A stretch of 64,000 bases of DNA, taken from DATLGB01 sp963726825. GTDB lineage: Bacteria > Actinomycetota > Thermoleophilia > Solirubrobacterales > Solirubrobacteraceae. The notes below the pieces were generated by a model. It worked only from the letters and a program-made list of their open reading frames with translations, was not told the origin of the DNA and did no database searches. Below are positions 52,124 through 61,433 of the stretch, in pieces. Within the stretch, counting starts at the first letter, position 1; each line of letters starts with the position of its first letter. The position numbers and the translations under genes are program-made. The stretch covers positions 1,736,001 to 1,800,000 of the forward strand of contig CAVSDT010000002.1 in assembly GCA_963726825.1 (NCBI GenBank), in the 5' to 3' direction.

Positions 52124-53007
52124 CGCTCGCCCCCTGCGGCTTCACTCGGGGCGAGCGGCCGCAGGCCGAGGGCCGCCGTGCGACGGCCGATCGGATCCGA
52201 CGGGACGCGCACCTCCCCCACCGGCGGCCCGAGGCGAGTCAGCGAGGTGCGAGCGAGCTCGGCGAGCGCCGGGTCGGCGTTGGCCGGCAGCGCCAGGATC
52301 AGGTCGTCGGCGGTGGCGAGCAGGTCGTCGACCTCCGCGTCGCGGGCGGCGACGCCGATGACGACCGGCGTCTCGTCGTCGGTGCTCGCACGCAGCCGGC
52401 GGGCCTCGGCGGCAAGGGCGATCGGCTCCACGGGCAGCAGGACCCGGCACTGGGCGGCGGACGCCGAGGCGTCGAAACCCAGGGCGACGAGCCGCTTGAC
52501 CAGCGCGCCGGCGCGCGGCGAGGCGATCCGCACGGCAGCGGACGGGCCGGCGATCGCGACCACCGCCGTCCCGGCGTGCCGCTGCTTGCGCGCCCAGGCG
52601 GCGACGCCCCCCGCTGCGGCGGCGATCAGGCCATCCGGGGCGACGACCCCGACGAGCAGCCCGACGCCGGCGTGCGGCGGCGAGACGTCGTCCGGCGCCT
52701 CGGATCGCCCGAGCCGGGCCAGGAGGTCCTCGAGGTCGGGCGGCAGCGGCTCTGCGGCGCGAGCGCGTTCGTCGGCGAGAGGCCCGTCGACGTCCCGTGG
52801 CCACGACTCGGTGGCCGGGGCCGACGGGATGGCGAGGAGGTCGTCGAGATCCGGCGGCTGCGACTCGGCAGGGCGGGCCGGCGGGGCTGCGAGCTGCGGG
52901 GCGTCGTCTCGCAGCAGCGATGTCGCGGGACGGGCCGATGCGGCGGCTGCGGGGTCGGCCCCGGGGTCGGCGTGCAGCGCCGGGACGGGCGGGGCGAAGC
53001 GGGTCAT
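52120..53007 (-). CDS. Hypothetical protein of the TadE cluster
   Basis: 295 residues, no signal peptide. N-terminal third is disordered, Pro/Ala/Asp-rich with three repeats of PPDL[DE]DLLA. The rest is a compact alpha/beta region: GLLVGVVAPDGLIAAAAGGVAAWARKQRHAGTAVVAIAGP, VIGVAARDAEVDDLLATADDLILALP and LGPPVGEVRVPSDPIGR. The alternating hydrophobic strands recall a Rossmann or CpaE-like fold, but I see no P-loop. Overlaps on both sides (ATGA) put it firmly in the TadE-VanY operon. Function unknown. Confidence 0.7.
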   Translation of the reverse strand: MTRFAPPVPALHADPGADPAAAASARPATSLLRDDAPQLAAPPARPAESQPPDLDDLLAIPSAPATESWPRDVDGPLADERARAAEPLPPDLEDLLARLGRSEAPDDVSPPHAGVGLLVGVVAPDGLIAAAAGGVAAWARKQRHAGTAVVAIAGPSAAVRIASPRAGALVKRLVALGFDASASAAQCRVLLPVEPIALAAEARRLRASTDDETPVVIGVAARDAEVDDLLATADDLILALPANADPALAELARTSLTRLGPPVGEVRVPSDPIGRRTAALGLRPLAPSEAAGGER

Positions 53008-53399
53008 CGGGAGGCCTCGCCGTCGCCGCCGCGGACGCTGGAGGTGGACGGCTTCGCGGCAGGGACGCCCGCTCCGGCGTCGGCCGAGGACGTGGCCGTC
53101 AGCACCCCGCCGGCGGGACCCAGACCGCGCGGGCGAACGGTGACCGTGACCCGGCGGCCACGGACGGCGACCTTCGCCCGGCCCGCGGTCGAGGTGCCAA
53201 GGCTGTGGCGCGCGGCGTCCTCCGCGTCGGCGTCCTGCAGCAGGGCCATGGCGCCGGCCTGCGCGGCGGCGGCAGCGGCCTCCTTCGCCGCCCCCGCGGC
53301 CAGCACGGAGAAGACGGCGAAGCCGAGGACCACGAGCAGCGGCAGGATCGCCACCACCTCGACGGCGGACTGGCCTGACGACGCGGACAGCGCCCTCAC
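53004..53399 (-). CDS. TadE-like pseudopilin, second
   Basis: 131 residues. SSGQSAVEVVAILPLLVVLGFAVFSVLAAGAA is the TadE motif: a short leader with a Gly before the hydrophobic helix and a Glu at position 5 of it. The remainder is an extracellular beta-rich segment (KVAVRGRRVTVTVRPRGLG) and a Ser/Thr/Ala tail. TadE proteins are minor pilins of Flp/Tad systems. GTG start overlaps the preceding gene by 4 nt. Confidence 0.82.
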   Translation of the reverse strand: MRALSASSGQSAVEVVAILPLLVVLGFAVFSVLAAGAAKEAAAAAAQAGAMALLQDADAEDAARHSLGTSTAGRAKVAVRGRRVTVTVRPRGLGPAGGVLTATSSADAGAGVPAAKPSTSSVRGGDGEASR

Positions 53400-53770
53400 G
53401 ACTGCTCCGCGAAGGAGGACCGCGCCGCGACGGTGGTGTCGGCGAAGCCCGGCAGGAGGATCGGGATGCGCAGCCGAACGCCGACCCGATCACCGTCGGG
53501 CTCGGTGAGCGTCAGACCACGGTCGAGGCGGCCACCGACGGCGGCGCGCGCGGCGTCCAGCTCGTCGCGCCCGACCGCATGGGCGCGAGCGGCGGCGCGG
53601 GCCGCGGCGTGTGCGGACCACACGCCCTGGCCGAGGAGCACGAGCTGCCAGGCCAGGGCGAGCAGGACCACGACGATCGGCAGCAGTGCGACGAGCTCGA
53701 CCGTCGCCTGGCCGGAGGAGCGGGCTGCGGCGGCCGCACCGGGCGGTCCGAGCGAGAGAGGTGGGGGCAT
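53396..53770 (-). CDS. TadE-like pseudopilin, first
   Basis: 124 residues. SSGQATVELVALLPIVVVLLALAWQLVLLGQGVWSAHAAARAAARAHAVG: the TadE helix with Glu at the same position as in the next gene, followed by helix and a short beta segment (DGDRVGVRLRIPILLPGF). First gene of a four-gene operon TadE-TadE-unknown-VanY/SLT. The ribosome site GGGAGG just before the ATG lies in a 7-bp hairpin. The prepilin peptidase, ATPase and TadB/C genes are not in the window. Confidence 0.84.
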   Translation of the reverse strand: MPPPLSLGPPGAAAAARSSGQATVELVALLPIVVVLLALAWQLVLLGQGVWSAHAAARAAARAHAVGRDELDAARAAVGGRLDRGLTLTEPDGDRVGVRLRIPILLPGFADTTVAARSSFAEQS

Positions 53771-53787
53771 GCGGGAGAGCCTCCCGC
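53771..53787 (-). promoter_or_regulatory. Hairpin covering the ribosome site of the tadE operon
   Basis: GCGGGAG (53771-53777) and CTCCCGC (53781-53787) pair perfectly with a 3-nt loop, directly abutting the ATG of the minus-strand TadE gene. The strand that pairs includes GGGAGG, the only ribosome-binding sequence, so translation of the operon may be held back until the stem opens. Confidence 0.5.
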
Positions 53788-53871
53788 GAGGGTGTGTGAC
53801 GGCTCTAGACGTGGTGGTGACAAGTCACGCGCGGAGGTGTGGCGAACCTGCGCGCGGGCTCGGTCCGGCAG

Positions 53872-53964
53872 CGGTTCGCGAGGGCGACCACCCCTGTCAC
53901 CGGAGCGACGTGGTCCGGCCGGCGGTCCCGGGCGGTCCGTGAGACCGACCACGCTGCCCGGGCG
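53872..53964. repeat. 93-bp dispersed structured repeat, copy B
   Basis: Same order of blocks as copy A: CGGT, GCGAGGGCGACCAC, inverted GTGGTC core (53910), GCGGTCC, then CCGACCACG (53946). It lies in the 346-bp gene-free gap 53771-54116 between the TadE operon and pepT; the gap otherwise holds the ribosome-site hairpin, a 12-bp triple repeat and a C/G-rich stretch with CAGCCAC copies. No gene is seen in it. Confidence 0.75.
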
Positions 53965-54005
53965 GGCGGGGTGGTCAGGCGCGCGGACCCTGCCGGCGAC
54001 GCGGA

Positions 54006-54041
54006 GCTCGAAGGCCCGCTCGAAGGCCCGCTCGAAGGCCC
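54006..54041 (+). repeat. Three exact copies of a 12-bp tandem repeat
   Basis: GCTCGAAGGCCC occurs three times head to tail without a mismatch, in the gap downstream of repeat B. It is followed by two near copies of a CCCGCAGCCAC unit. Not within any gene that I can support. Confidence 0.85.
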
Positions 54042-54116
54042 CGCCCGCAGCCACCGCAGCCGCCCGCAGCCACCCGCAGCCACCCGGCCCGCCCCGACCC
54101 GCCCCGAGCCCCGTCC

Positions 54117-55413
<1,297 letters not shown>

Positions 55414-55424
<11 letters not shown>

Positions 55425-55779
55425 GGCGCCGGCGGGCGACGGTCGACGCGCCCAGGGCGGCGAGACCGATCAGCGCGAACCACAGGAGGATGAAGGGCCC
55501 CGCGGAGTTCCACAGCCGGTTGGTGCACAGGAAGGCGACGACGAGCAGCGTCGCGGAGCCGTACAGCAGCATCCGCTGGTCGCCCGGCAGGTCCAGGAGC
55601 GTCATGCGGTGCTCCATGTAGAGCCGGTAGCCGAAGAACGCGATGCCGGCGAACAGGATCACCGACAGGAGGTTCGAGATCCCGTCGCCCGTCCGGGCGC
55701 CGCCGGGGACGCCCCAGACGACCAGCGCGAGGGCGAGGACGATCGCGGCGTTGCGAAGGTGCTTGGTCCGCTCGCTCAC
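55414..55779 (-). CDS. Small polytopic membrane protein, unknown function
   Basis: 121 residues with four hydrophobic segments (about 10-26, 35-52, 70-85, 88-108), a MEHRMTLLDLPGDQRMLLYG cytoplasmic loop and a basic tail. I do not recognise a family. GTG 55779 is supported by a minus-strand TAGACT (55787-55792) ending 7 nt before it. It overlaps pepT and so shares its transcript. Confidence 0.7.
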
Positions 55780-55808
55780 GGACCCGAGTCTAGACCGCGG
55801 TCGCGGTC

Positions 55809-56621
55809 TCAGACCGGGACGGAGGCGTGCTGCGGCGCCGCGACGATCTCGGCGACCGTCGGCCCGGCGGCCTGCGCGACCGGCTGCGGCGCGTCCACCT
55901 GCACGCGCTCGGCGGCGAAGCGATATCCGACACCGAAGTGCGTGTGGATGTAGCGCCACGACGGCGAGGCCTTGTCCAGCTTGGAGCGCAGCTTGCGCAC
56001 GAACACGTCGACGGAGCGATCGCCGTGGGCCATCGCGTAGCCCCACACCCGCTCGTAGATGTCCTCGCGCTGCAGGACCTGCCCCTCGACGGAGGCCAGC
56101 AGCTGGATGAGCTCGAACTCACGCCGGGTCAGCTCGACGGAGGCGCCGTCCACGAAGGCCTGGAACTGGTCGGGGCGGATCTCGACCTCGCCCGCCTCAA
56201 GGGCGACCGGCTCGGCGTCGCGCTCGGTGCCGACGGCGCGCCGGCGGCGGACGACGGCTTCGACCCGCGCGAGCACCTCCTCGGGGTGGCAGGGCTTCGT
56301 GAGCCAGTCGTCGGCACCCATGCGCAGGCCGCGGACGCGCTGGGCGACGGTGGAGCGACCGGTGCAGACGACGATCCCGAGGCCCGGAAGGCGCTCGATC
56401 ACGGTCTGGAGGTAGTCCCAGGCGCGCGGGCCGAGGACGCCGAGGTCGACGACGAGGGCGCTGATGCGCATCTGGACGAGCACGTCGGGCGGGATGGAGC
56501 CGCCGGTGATGCGGTACTGCCAGCTCGCCGCGTCCATGCGCTTGCCCAGGACCTGCAGGAAGCCGCTGTCCGTATCGATGACCGCGATCTGCAGCGGTGT
56601 GGTGTCAACCGTTCCCAGCAT
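55809..56621 (-). CDS. PhoB/PhoP-like response regulator of the Pho locus
   Basis: 270 residues. Receiver domain with phospho-acceptor Asp59 (VVDLGVLGP), CTGRS and LTKPCHPEE; winged helix with VELTRREFELIQLLASVEGQVLQREDIYERVWGY and the recognition part RSVDVFVRKLRSKLDKASPSWRYIHTHFGVGYRF; an extra Pro/Ala tail of about 30 residues. The receiver is atypical: MPD after the Asp is replaced by GVLGP. No histidine kinase gene is adjacent. Minus-strand TAGGGT (56630-56635) ends 8 nt before the ATG, and a triple 11-bp repeat lies 17 bp further upstream, implying autoregulation. Confidence 0.88.
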   Translation of the reverse strand: MLGTVDTTPLQIAVIDTDSGFLQVLGKRMDAASWQYRITGGSIPPDVLVQMRISALVVDLGVLGPRAWDYLQTVIERLPGLGIVVCTGRSTVAQRVRGLRMGADDWLTKPCHPEEVLARVEAVVRRRRAVGTERDAEPVALEAGEVEIRPDQFQAFVDGASVELTRREFELIQLLASVEGQVLQREDIYERVWGYAMAHGDRSVDVFVRKLRSKLDKASPSWRYIHTHFGVGYRFAAERVQVDAPQPVAQAAGPTVAEIVAAPQHASVPV

Positions 56622-56629
56622 CTACAGAG

Positions 56630-56681
56630 ACCCTACGCCGCTCGACGGCGTTGGTGACAGGCCGGTCACAGCCCGGTCACA
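56630..56681 (-). promoter_or_regulatory. Pho-box-like operator and promoter 1 (response regulator)
   Basis: On the plus strand three 7-mers GGTGACA (56653), GGTCACA (56664) and GGTCACA (56675) follow each other with 4-nt spacers, an 11-bp period like the PHO boxes of Streptomyces PhoP. The -10-like TAGGGT (minus strand, 56630-56635) is 17 bp away, so the repeats replace the -35. The repeat orientation is opposite to that of operators 2 and 3. Confidence 0.75.
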
Positions 56682-56683
56682 AG

Positions 56684-57367
56684 TCAGGGGCGTGACAACG
56701 CGGAAAATGCACCGAAGCGACCGGTCTCCACGAAGGCGACCTGCTCGCCGACGTCGACCGCGTTGTCGCCCAGGCGCTCCAGCGCGCGGGCCATCAGCAT
56801 CATGTGCATCGCCCACTCGCGCCGGTCCTCGTCCGTCCCGATCACGACCGCGCGACGGAAGACGGCCTTGTTGAGCTTGTTGATCTCGCTGTCCTGGCGG
56901 ATCAGGTCCTGCGCGAGCTCGACGTCGCGCAGGGAGAAGGCCTGCTTGGCCTGCAGCGCCTCCGCGCGCGCCAGGGCGCCCATGCGCAGCACCATGCCGA
57001 GCAGCTCGTCGTCGACGGGCGGCTCGTGGCCGGCGAGCGGGACGAGCTTGGCGATGTTGACCGCCTGATCCCCCATGCGCTCGACGTGCTTGATCACATG
57101 AAGCAGCGACGCGATCACCCGCAGGTCGCCCGCCACCGGCGACTGGAGGGCCAGCATCCGCAGGACGGACTGGTGGACCTCCAGGAAGCGGCCGTCGATG
57201 CGATCGTCGTCGGCGACGACCATGGCCGCGAGCTCGGCGTCCCGGTGCTCGACGCACTCCAGCGCGCGATCGAGGGACTCGATCACGAGGTCGATCGCGC
57301 CCAGCGCCTGCCCTTCCAGCCGGTTGAGCTCCGCCTGGTACCCCTGCCGCATCGCGTGGCCGGGCAC
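56684..57367 (-). CDS. phoU: Phosphate-system accessory protein PhoU
   Basis: 227 residues of two three-helix bundles, each with the metal-binding E/DxxxD pattern: LRVIASLLHVIKHVERMGDQAVNIAK and AMHMMLMARALERLGDNAVDVGEQVAFVETG. PhoU tells the sensor kinase and the Pst transporter that phosphate is sufficient. GTG start lies 2 nt after pstB; the Pho box of the next gene begins right at its stop. Confidence 0.95.
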   Translation of the reverse strand: MPGHAMRQGYQAELNRLEGQALGAIDLVIESLDRALECVEHRDAELAAMVVADDDRIDGRFLEVHQSVLRMLALQSPVAGDLRVIASLLHVIKHVERMGDQAVNIAKLVPLAGHEPPVDDELLGMVLRMGALARAEALQAKQAFSLRDVELAQDLIRQDSEINKLNKAVFRRAVVIGTDEDRREWAMHMMLMARALERLGDNAVDVGEQVAFVETGRFGAFSALSRP

Positions 57368-57369
57368 GA

Positions 57370-58227
57370 TCAGCCGAACTTGCCGGTGACGTAGTCCTCC
57401 GTGCGCTTGTCCGACGGCGTCGAGAAGATCTTGTCCGTCTCGTCGATCTCCACGAGCTCGCCCGGGTCGCCGCTCTGCTCGATGTTGAAGAAGGCGGTGA
57501 AGTCACTCGAGCGCGCGGCCTGCTGCATGTTGTGGGTCACGATGACGATCGTGTAGTCCTTCTTGAGCTCGCCGATCAGGTCCTCGATCGCGAGGGTCGC
57601 GATCGGGTCCAGGGCCGAGGCCGGCTCGTCCATGAGCAGGATCTCGGGCTGCACGGCGCAGGCGCGGGCGATGCACAGCCGCTGCTGCTGGCCGCCGGAG
57701 AGGCCCAGCCCGGGCTTGCCGAGGCGGTCCTTGACCTCCTCCCACAGGTGGGCGCCGCGCAGGGACCGCTCGACGATGGCGTCCATGTCGGACCGGGCCA
57801 TCTTCTTGCTGTTGAGGCGCAGGCCGGCCGCGACGTTGTCGTAGATCGACATGGTCGGGAACGGGTTCGGCTGCTGGAAGACCATGCCGATCTTGCGCCG
57901 CACCTCGACCGGGTCCACGCCGGGGCCGTAGATGTCCTGGCCCGCGGCGATGACCTCGCCGTCGACGGTCGCCTTGGGGACCAGCTCGTGCATCCGGTTC
58001 AGCGACCGCAGGAACGTGGACTTCCCGCAGCCGGAGGACCCGATCAACGCGGTCACGTGGTTGCGCAGGATCGTCACGTCGACGTCGCGGACCGCGTGGA
58101 AGTCGCCGTAGAAGAGGTTCAGCGACGTCACCTCGATGGCGGTGGCGGCCTCCGTGGCCGGCGTGACGGCCGTGGCGGCCTGCGGCGCCGCCACGGCGGG
58201 CGCGATGGCCTGCGAGGTCTCGGACAT
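57370..58227 (-). CDS. pstB: Phosphate ABC transporter ATP-binding protein
   Basis: 285 residues. Walker A GSSGCGKST, Q-loop VFQQPNPFP, signature LSGGQQQRLCIARA, Walker B ILLMDEPASALDP, switch His VTHNMQQAARSSD; FFNIEQSGDPGELVE is PstB-specific. An Ala/Thr-rich N-terminal extension of about 30 residues precedes the domain. ATG 58227 has AAAGGA 9 nt upstream; ATG 58260, overlapping the pstA stop, is an alternative. Confidence 0.96.
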   Translation of the reverse strand: MSETSQAIAPAVAAPQAATAVTPATEAATAIEVTSLNLFYGDFHAVRDVDVTILRNHVTALIGSSGCGKSTFLRSLNRMHELVPKATVDGEVIAAGQDIYGPGVDPVEVRRKIGMVFQQPNPFPTMSIYDNVAAGLRLNSKKMARSDMDAIVERSLRGAHLWEEVKDRLGKPGLGLSGGQQQRLCIARACAVQPEILLMDEPASALDPIATLAIEDLIGELKKDYTIVIVTHNMQQAARSSDFTAFFNIEQSGDPGELVEIDETDKIFSTPSDKRTEDYVTGKFG

Positions 58228-58256
58228 GTTCAAGGCGTCCTTTCTGGACGGCAGGG

Positions 58257-59312
58257 TCATCGGATCTCCGTGCCGAAGCGGCGGTAGACGAAGCGGCCGA
58301 CGAGGTTGAGCAGCATGACGATGGCGATCAGCGTCAGGGCTGCGGCCCAGGCACGATCGAGGTAGGCGTCCTTCATGACGCCCGGGTTCTTGTACTGGTC
58401 GAAGGAGAAGACCGCGAGGTTCATCATGCGGCCGTGGAACGGATCGGTGTTGATCGAGTCGATCACGCCCGTGGTGACCAGCAGCGGCGCGGTCTCGCCG
58501 ATCACGCGGGCGATCGCGAGCATGACGCCTGAGACGATCCCGGCCAGCGCCGTCGGGAGGACGATCTTCGTGATCACCTTCCACTTCGGCGTTCCGAGGG
58601 CGAAGGCCGCCTCGCGCAGCCCGTCGGGGACGATCCGCAGCATCTCCTCCGTCGAGCGCACGACGATCGGGAGCATCAGCACCATCAGGGCGATCGAGCC
58701 CATGATCCCGAGCCGGATGCCCGGCCCGAAGAAGAGCGCGAACAGCGCGAAGGCGAACAGGCCGGCCACGATCGACGGCACGCCGGTCATGACGTCGACG
58801 AAGAACGTGATCGAGCGGGCCAGCCGGCCGCGGCCGTACTCGACGAGGTAGACGGCGGCGAGGATCCCCACCGGCACCGCGACGACCGCCGCGCAGCCAG
58901 TGATGATCAGGGTGCCGAAGATGGCGTGGAGCGCGCCGCCGCCGGCGCCGACCACGTTGCGCGAGGAGAGCGTGAAGAAGTCGGCGTCGAAGCGGGCGAC
59001 GCCCTTGCCGATCACCGTGTAGAGCACGGACACCAGCGGGACGAGCGCCAGGGCGAACGCCCCGGAGACGCCGATGGTGATCGCGCGGTCGAACGCCTTG
59101 CGGCGGCCCTCGACGACGCGCGACCAGGCGTAGACGAGCACGCCGGAGACGATGAGCGCGCCCACGATCAGCAGCGCCGGGGCGACGTCGGTGACGAGGA
59201 TCGCCAGGACCGCGAGCGCGAGGAGCGCGGCGGGGACGCCCCACTGGGCCCAGCCCGGGAGCATCGTGGTGCGTTGCCCGCGCGGGGCTCCGGTGGCGAC
59301 GACGGTGCTCAT
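58257..59312 (-). CDS. pstA: Phosphate ABC transporter permease PstA
   Basis: 351 residues with about eight helices, two more than usual at the N-terminus. MTGVPSIVAGLFAFALFA, RSTEEMLRIVPDGLREAAFALGTPKWKVITKIVLPTALAGIVSG (the EAA loop) and GETAPLLVTTG are PstA signatures. Forms the channel with PstC. Overlaps pstC by ATGA. Confidence 0.96.
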   Translation of the reverse strand: MSTVVATGAPRGQRTTMLPGWAQWGVPAALLALAVLAILVTDVAPALLIVGALIVSGVLVYAWSRVVEGRRKAFDRAITIGVSGAFALALVPLVSVLYTVIGKGVARFDADFFTLSSRNVVGAGGGALHAIFGTLIITGCAAVVAVPVGILAAVYLVEYGRGRLARSITFFVDVMTGVPSIVAGLFAFALFALFFGPGIRLGIMGSIALMVLMLPIVVRSTEEMLRIVPDGLREAAFALGTPKWKVITKIVLPTALAGIVSGVMLAIARVIGETAPLLVTTGVIDSINTDPFHGRMMNLAVFSFDQYKNPGVMKDAYLDRAWAAALTLIAIVMLLNLVGRFVYRRFGTEIR

Positions 59313-60271
59313 GCGGGCGTCCGCTTCCCGATCACGGCGCGGGCGCCGATGTTGACGACGAGGGTGATGGCGAACAGGACCAGGCCCGACGCGATCAGCA
59401 CGTTGACGTCGATGCCGGAGGACTCCGGGAACTGCAGGGCGATGTTCGCGGCGATCGTCGAGGGGTTGCCCGACGAGATCAGGTTGAAGGTCACCGAGCC
59501 GGAGACCGACAGGATGATCGCGACGGCCATCGTCTCGCCCAGCGCACGGCCGAGGCCGAGCATCGTCCCCGAGATGATCGCCGAGCGCCCGAACGGGAGG
59601 ACGGTCATGCGGATCATCTCCCAGCGGGTCGCGCCGAGGGCCAGGGCGGCCTCGCGCTGCTGGCGCGGGGTCTGGGAGAAGACCTCGCGGATGACCGCGG
59701 TGATGATCGGAAGGATCATCACGGCGAGCACGATCCCGACGACGAACATCGTCCGGCCGGTGGCCGTGACGGGGCCCTTGAAGAACGGGAGGAAGCCGAG
59801 GTTGTCGGCCAGCCAGGACTGCACGCCGATCGAGGCGGTGCCGAGGACGGCGGCCCCCCAGAGCCCGTAGATGATGCTCGGGATCGCGGCCAGCAGGTCG
59901 ATCACGTAGGCCAGCGGCTGCGCGATCCGCCTGGGGGCGTAGAAGTTGATGAACAGCGCGACGGCGATCGCCATCGGGACGGCGATGATGATCGCGATCA
60001 CCGCCGACAGGAGCGTGCCGAAGACCAGCGGCGCCACGTAGGCGACGAGGCTCTTCTCGTCGGGCAGCTCCGACGCGGACGCCGTGATCGCCGGCCAGGC
60101 CTCGCCCAGCAGGAAGATCGCGACGCCGGCCAGGATGAGGAGGATGAGCGTCCCCGAGCCGACCGAGAGCCCGGAGAAGATGCGGTCACCCGTCCGGACT
60201 ACGGCCCTGGACGGGGGACGGCGCTTGCGGGACCCGGGCGCAGGCCCGGCGGACTCGGGGGAGACGCTCAA
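59309..60271 (-). CDS. pstC: Phosphate ABC transporter permease PstC
   Basis: 320 residues, six helices. LLAAIPSIIYGLWGAAVL, RQQREAALALGATRWEMIRMTVLPFGRSAIISG (EAA loop) and GRALGETMAVAIIL are typical. The start appears to be a TTG (60269-60271), 9 nt after the pstS stop; no ATG or GTG fits. N-terminal cytoplasmic tail is basic. Confidence 0.95.
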   Translation of the reverse strand: MSVSPESAGPAPGSRKRRPPSRAVVRTGDRIFSGLSVGSGTLILLILAGVAIFLLGEAWPAITASASELPDEKSLVAYVAPLVFGTLLSAVIAIIIAVPMAIAVALFINFYAPRRIAQPLAYVIDLLAAIPSIIYGLWGAAVLGTASIGVQSWLADNLGFLPFFKGPVTATGRTMFVVGIVLAVMILPIITAVIREVFSQTPRQQREAALALGATRWEMIRMTVLPFGRSAIISGTMLGLGRALGETMAVAIILSVSGSVTFNLISSGNPSTIAANIALQFPESSGIDVNVLIASGLVLFAITLVVNIGARAVIGKRTPA

Positions 60272-60280
60272 CCTGTGGTC

Positions 60281-61417
60281 CTACTGCGCGGCGCCGATGG
60301 CGTTGAACGCCGCGTCGATCTTGGTGCGGACCGAGGCGGGGATGGGCGCGGAGCCGGCGTTGTCGGCGGCCGTCTTCTGGCCGTCCTCGGACGCCATGTA
60401 GGTCAGGTACGCCTTGACGTTGGCGGCGTCCTGGGGCTTGTCGTAGTCCGTGCAGGCCATCGCGTAGGACGCGAGGACGATCGGGTAGACGGTGCTCTCG
60501 GCCGGCGTGCGGTTGAGGTCGTAGGTGAACACGTACTTGCCCGGGTCGTCGGTCTCCTTGGACTCGTCGAAGATCGCGGCGGCGGACTCGGGCGACGGCG
60601 CGATGAACTGGTCCCCGACGCCGACCTTGGCGACCCCGAGGTCCCCGGCCTGCGACGCGTCCGCGTAGCCGATCGTGCTCTTGCCGTTCTGGACGGCGTC
60701 GACGACGCCGGAGGTGCCCTCGGCGGCCTCCTGGCCCTTGATCGGCCACGCGTCGTCGGGCTCGGCGGTCCAGCCGCCGTCGGAGGCCTTGCTCAGGTAC
60801 TGGGTGAAGTTGTTCGTCGTGCCGGAGTCGTCGGAGCGGTGCACGACGGCGATGCGGTCGCCCGGCAGCTTGGCGTCGGGGTTGTCGGCCTTGATCTTCG
60901 GGTCGTCCCACTGCGTGATCTTGCCGGAGAAGATCGCGGCGATCGTGGCGGGCTTCAGCTGCAGGTCCTCGACGCCGTCGAGGTTGTAGATGACGGCGAT
61001 CGGCGAGATGTAGACCGGGGCCTCGATGAACTTGTCGGGGCCGCCGCAGCGCTTCTGCGCGGCGGCCAGCTCCTCGTCCTTGAAGGCGGAGTCGGTGCCA
61101 CCGAAGACGGTGCCGCCGGCGTTGAACTGCTCACGGCCACCGCCGGACCCGACCGGGTCGTAGGAGACGGTGACGCCGGAGTTGGCGGACTGGAAGCCCG
61201 CGGTCCAGGCCTCCTGCGCGGCGGCCTGGGAGGAGGCGCCGGCGCCGGCGATCTGGCCGGAGAGCTTGACGTCGGACTTGGCGGCGGCGGTGTCCGAGCC
61301 GGAGCCCGAGTCCGACGACGCGGGATCGCCACAGGCGGCGGCGCCCGTGGCGAGCGCGCCCACGGCCAGCGCGGTGATGAGCCTCGTGTTCATGTTCAGG
61401 TTCTTTCTCATGTTCAT
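60281..61417 (-). CDS. pstS: Phosphate-binding lipoprotein PstS
   Basis: 378 residues. Lipoprotein signal with lipobox ATGAAAC, then LSGQIAGAGASSQAAAQEAW, YDPVGSGGGREQF, FGGTDSAFKD, HRSDDSGTTNNFTQYLSK, which contain the phosphate-binding Ser/Thr/Arg/Asp residues. Captures phosphate outside the membrane for PstC-PstA-PstB. Several in-frame ATGs (61417, 61411, 61396) are possible; the signal peptide is complete from each. Preceded by Pho-box-like operator 2 inside the upstream gene. Confidence 0.95.
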   Translation of the reverse strand: MNMRKNLNMNTRLITALAVGALATGAAACGDPASSDSGSGSDTAAAKSDVKLSGQIAGAGASSQAAAQEAWTAGFQSANSGVTVSYDPVGSGGGREQFNAGGTVFGGTDSAFKDEELAAAQKRCGGPDKFIEAPVYISPIAVIYNLDGVEDLQLKPATIAAIFSGKITQWDDPKIKADNPDAKLPGDRIAVVHRSDDSGTTNNFTQYLSKASDGGWTAEPDDAWPIKGQEAAEGTSGVVDAVQNGKSTIGYADASQAGDLGVAKVGVGDQFIAPSPESAAAIFDESKETDDPGKYVFTYDLNRTPAESTVYPIVLASYAMACTDYDKPQDAANVKAYLTYMASEDGQKTAADNAGSAPIPASVRTKIDAAFNAIGAAQ

Positions 61418-61433
61418 GGTGGCGGCCACGGTC

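Noticed and set aside
54006..54041. Possible CRISPR array remnant or replication iteron
   Set aside because: Three abutting 12-mers with no spacers and no adjoining cas or replication gene.
58228..58260. Longer pstB start overlapping pstA
   Set aside because: Possible, but the internal ATG at 58227 has the better ribosome site (AAAGGA); kept as an alternative only.
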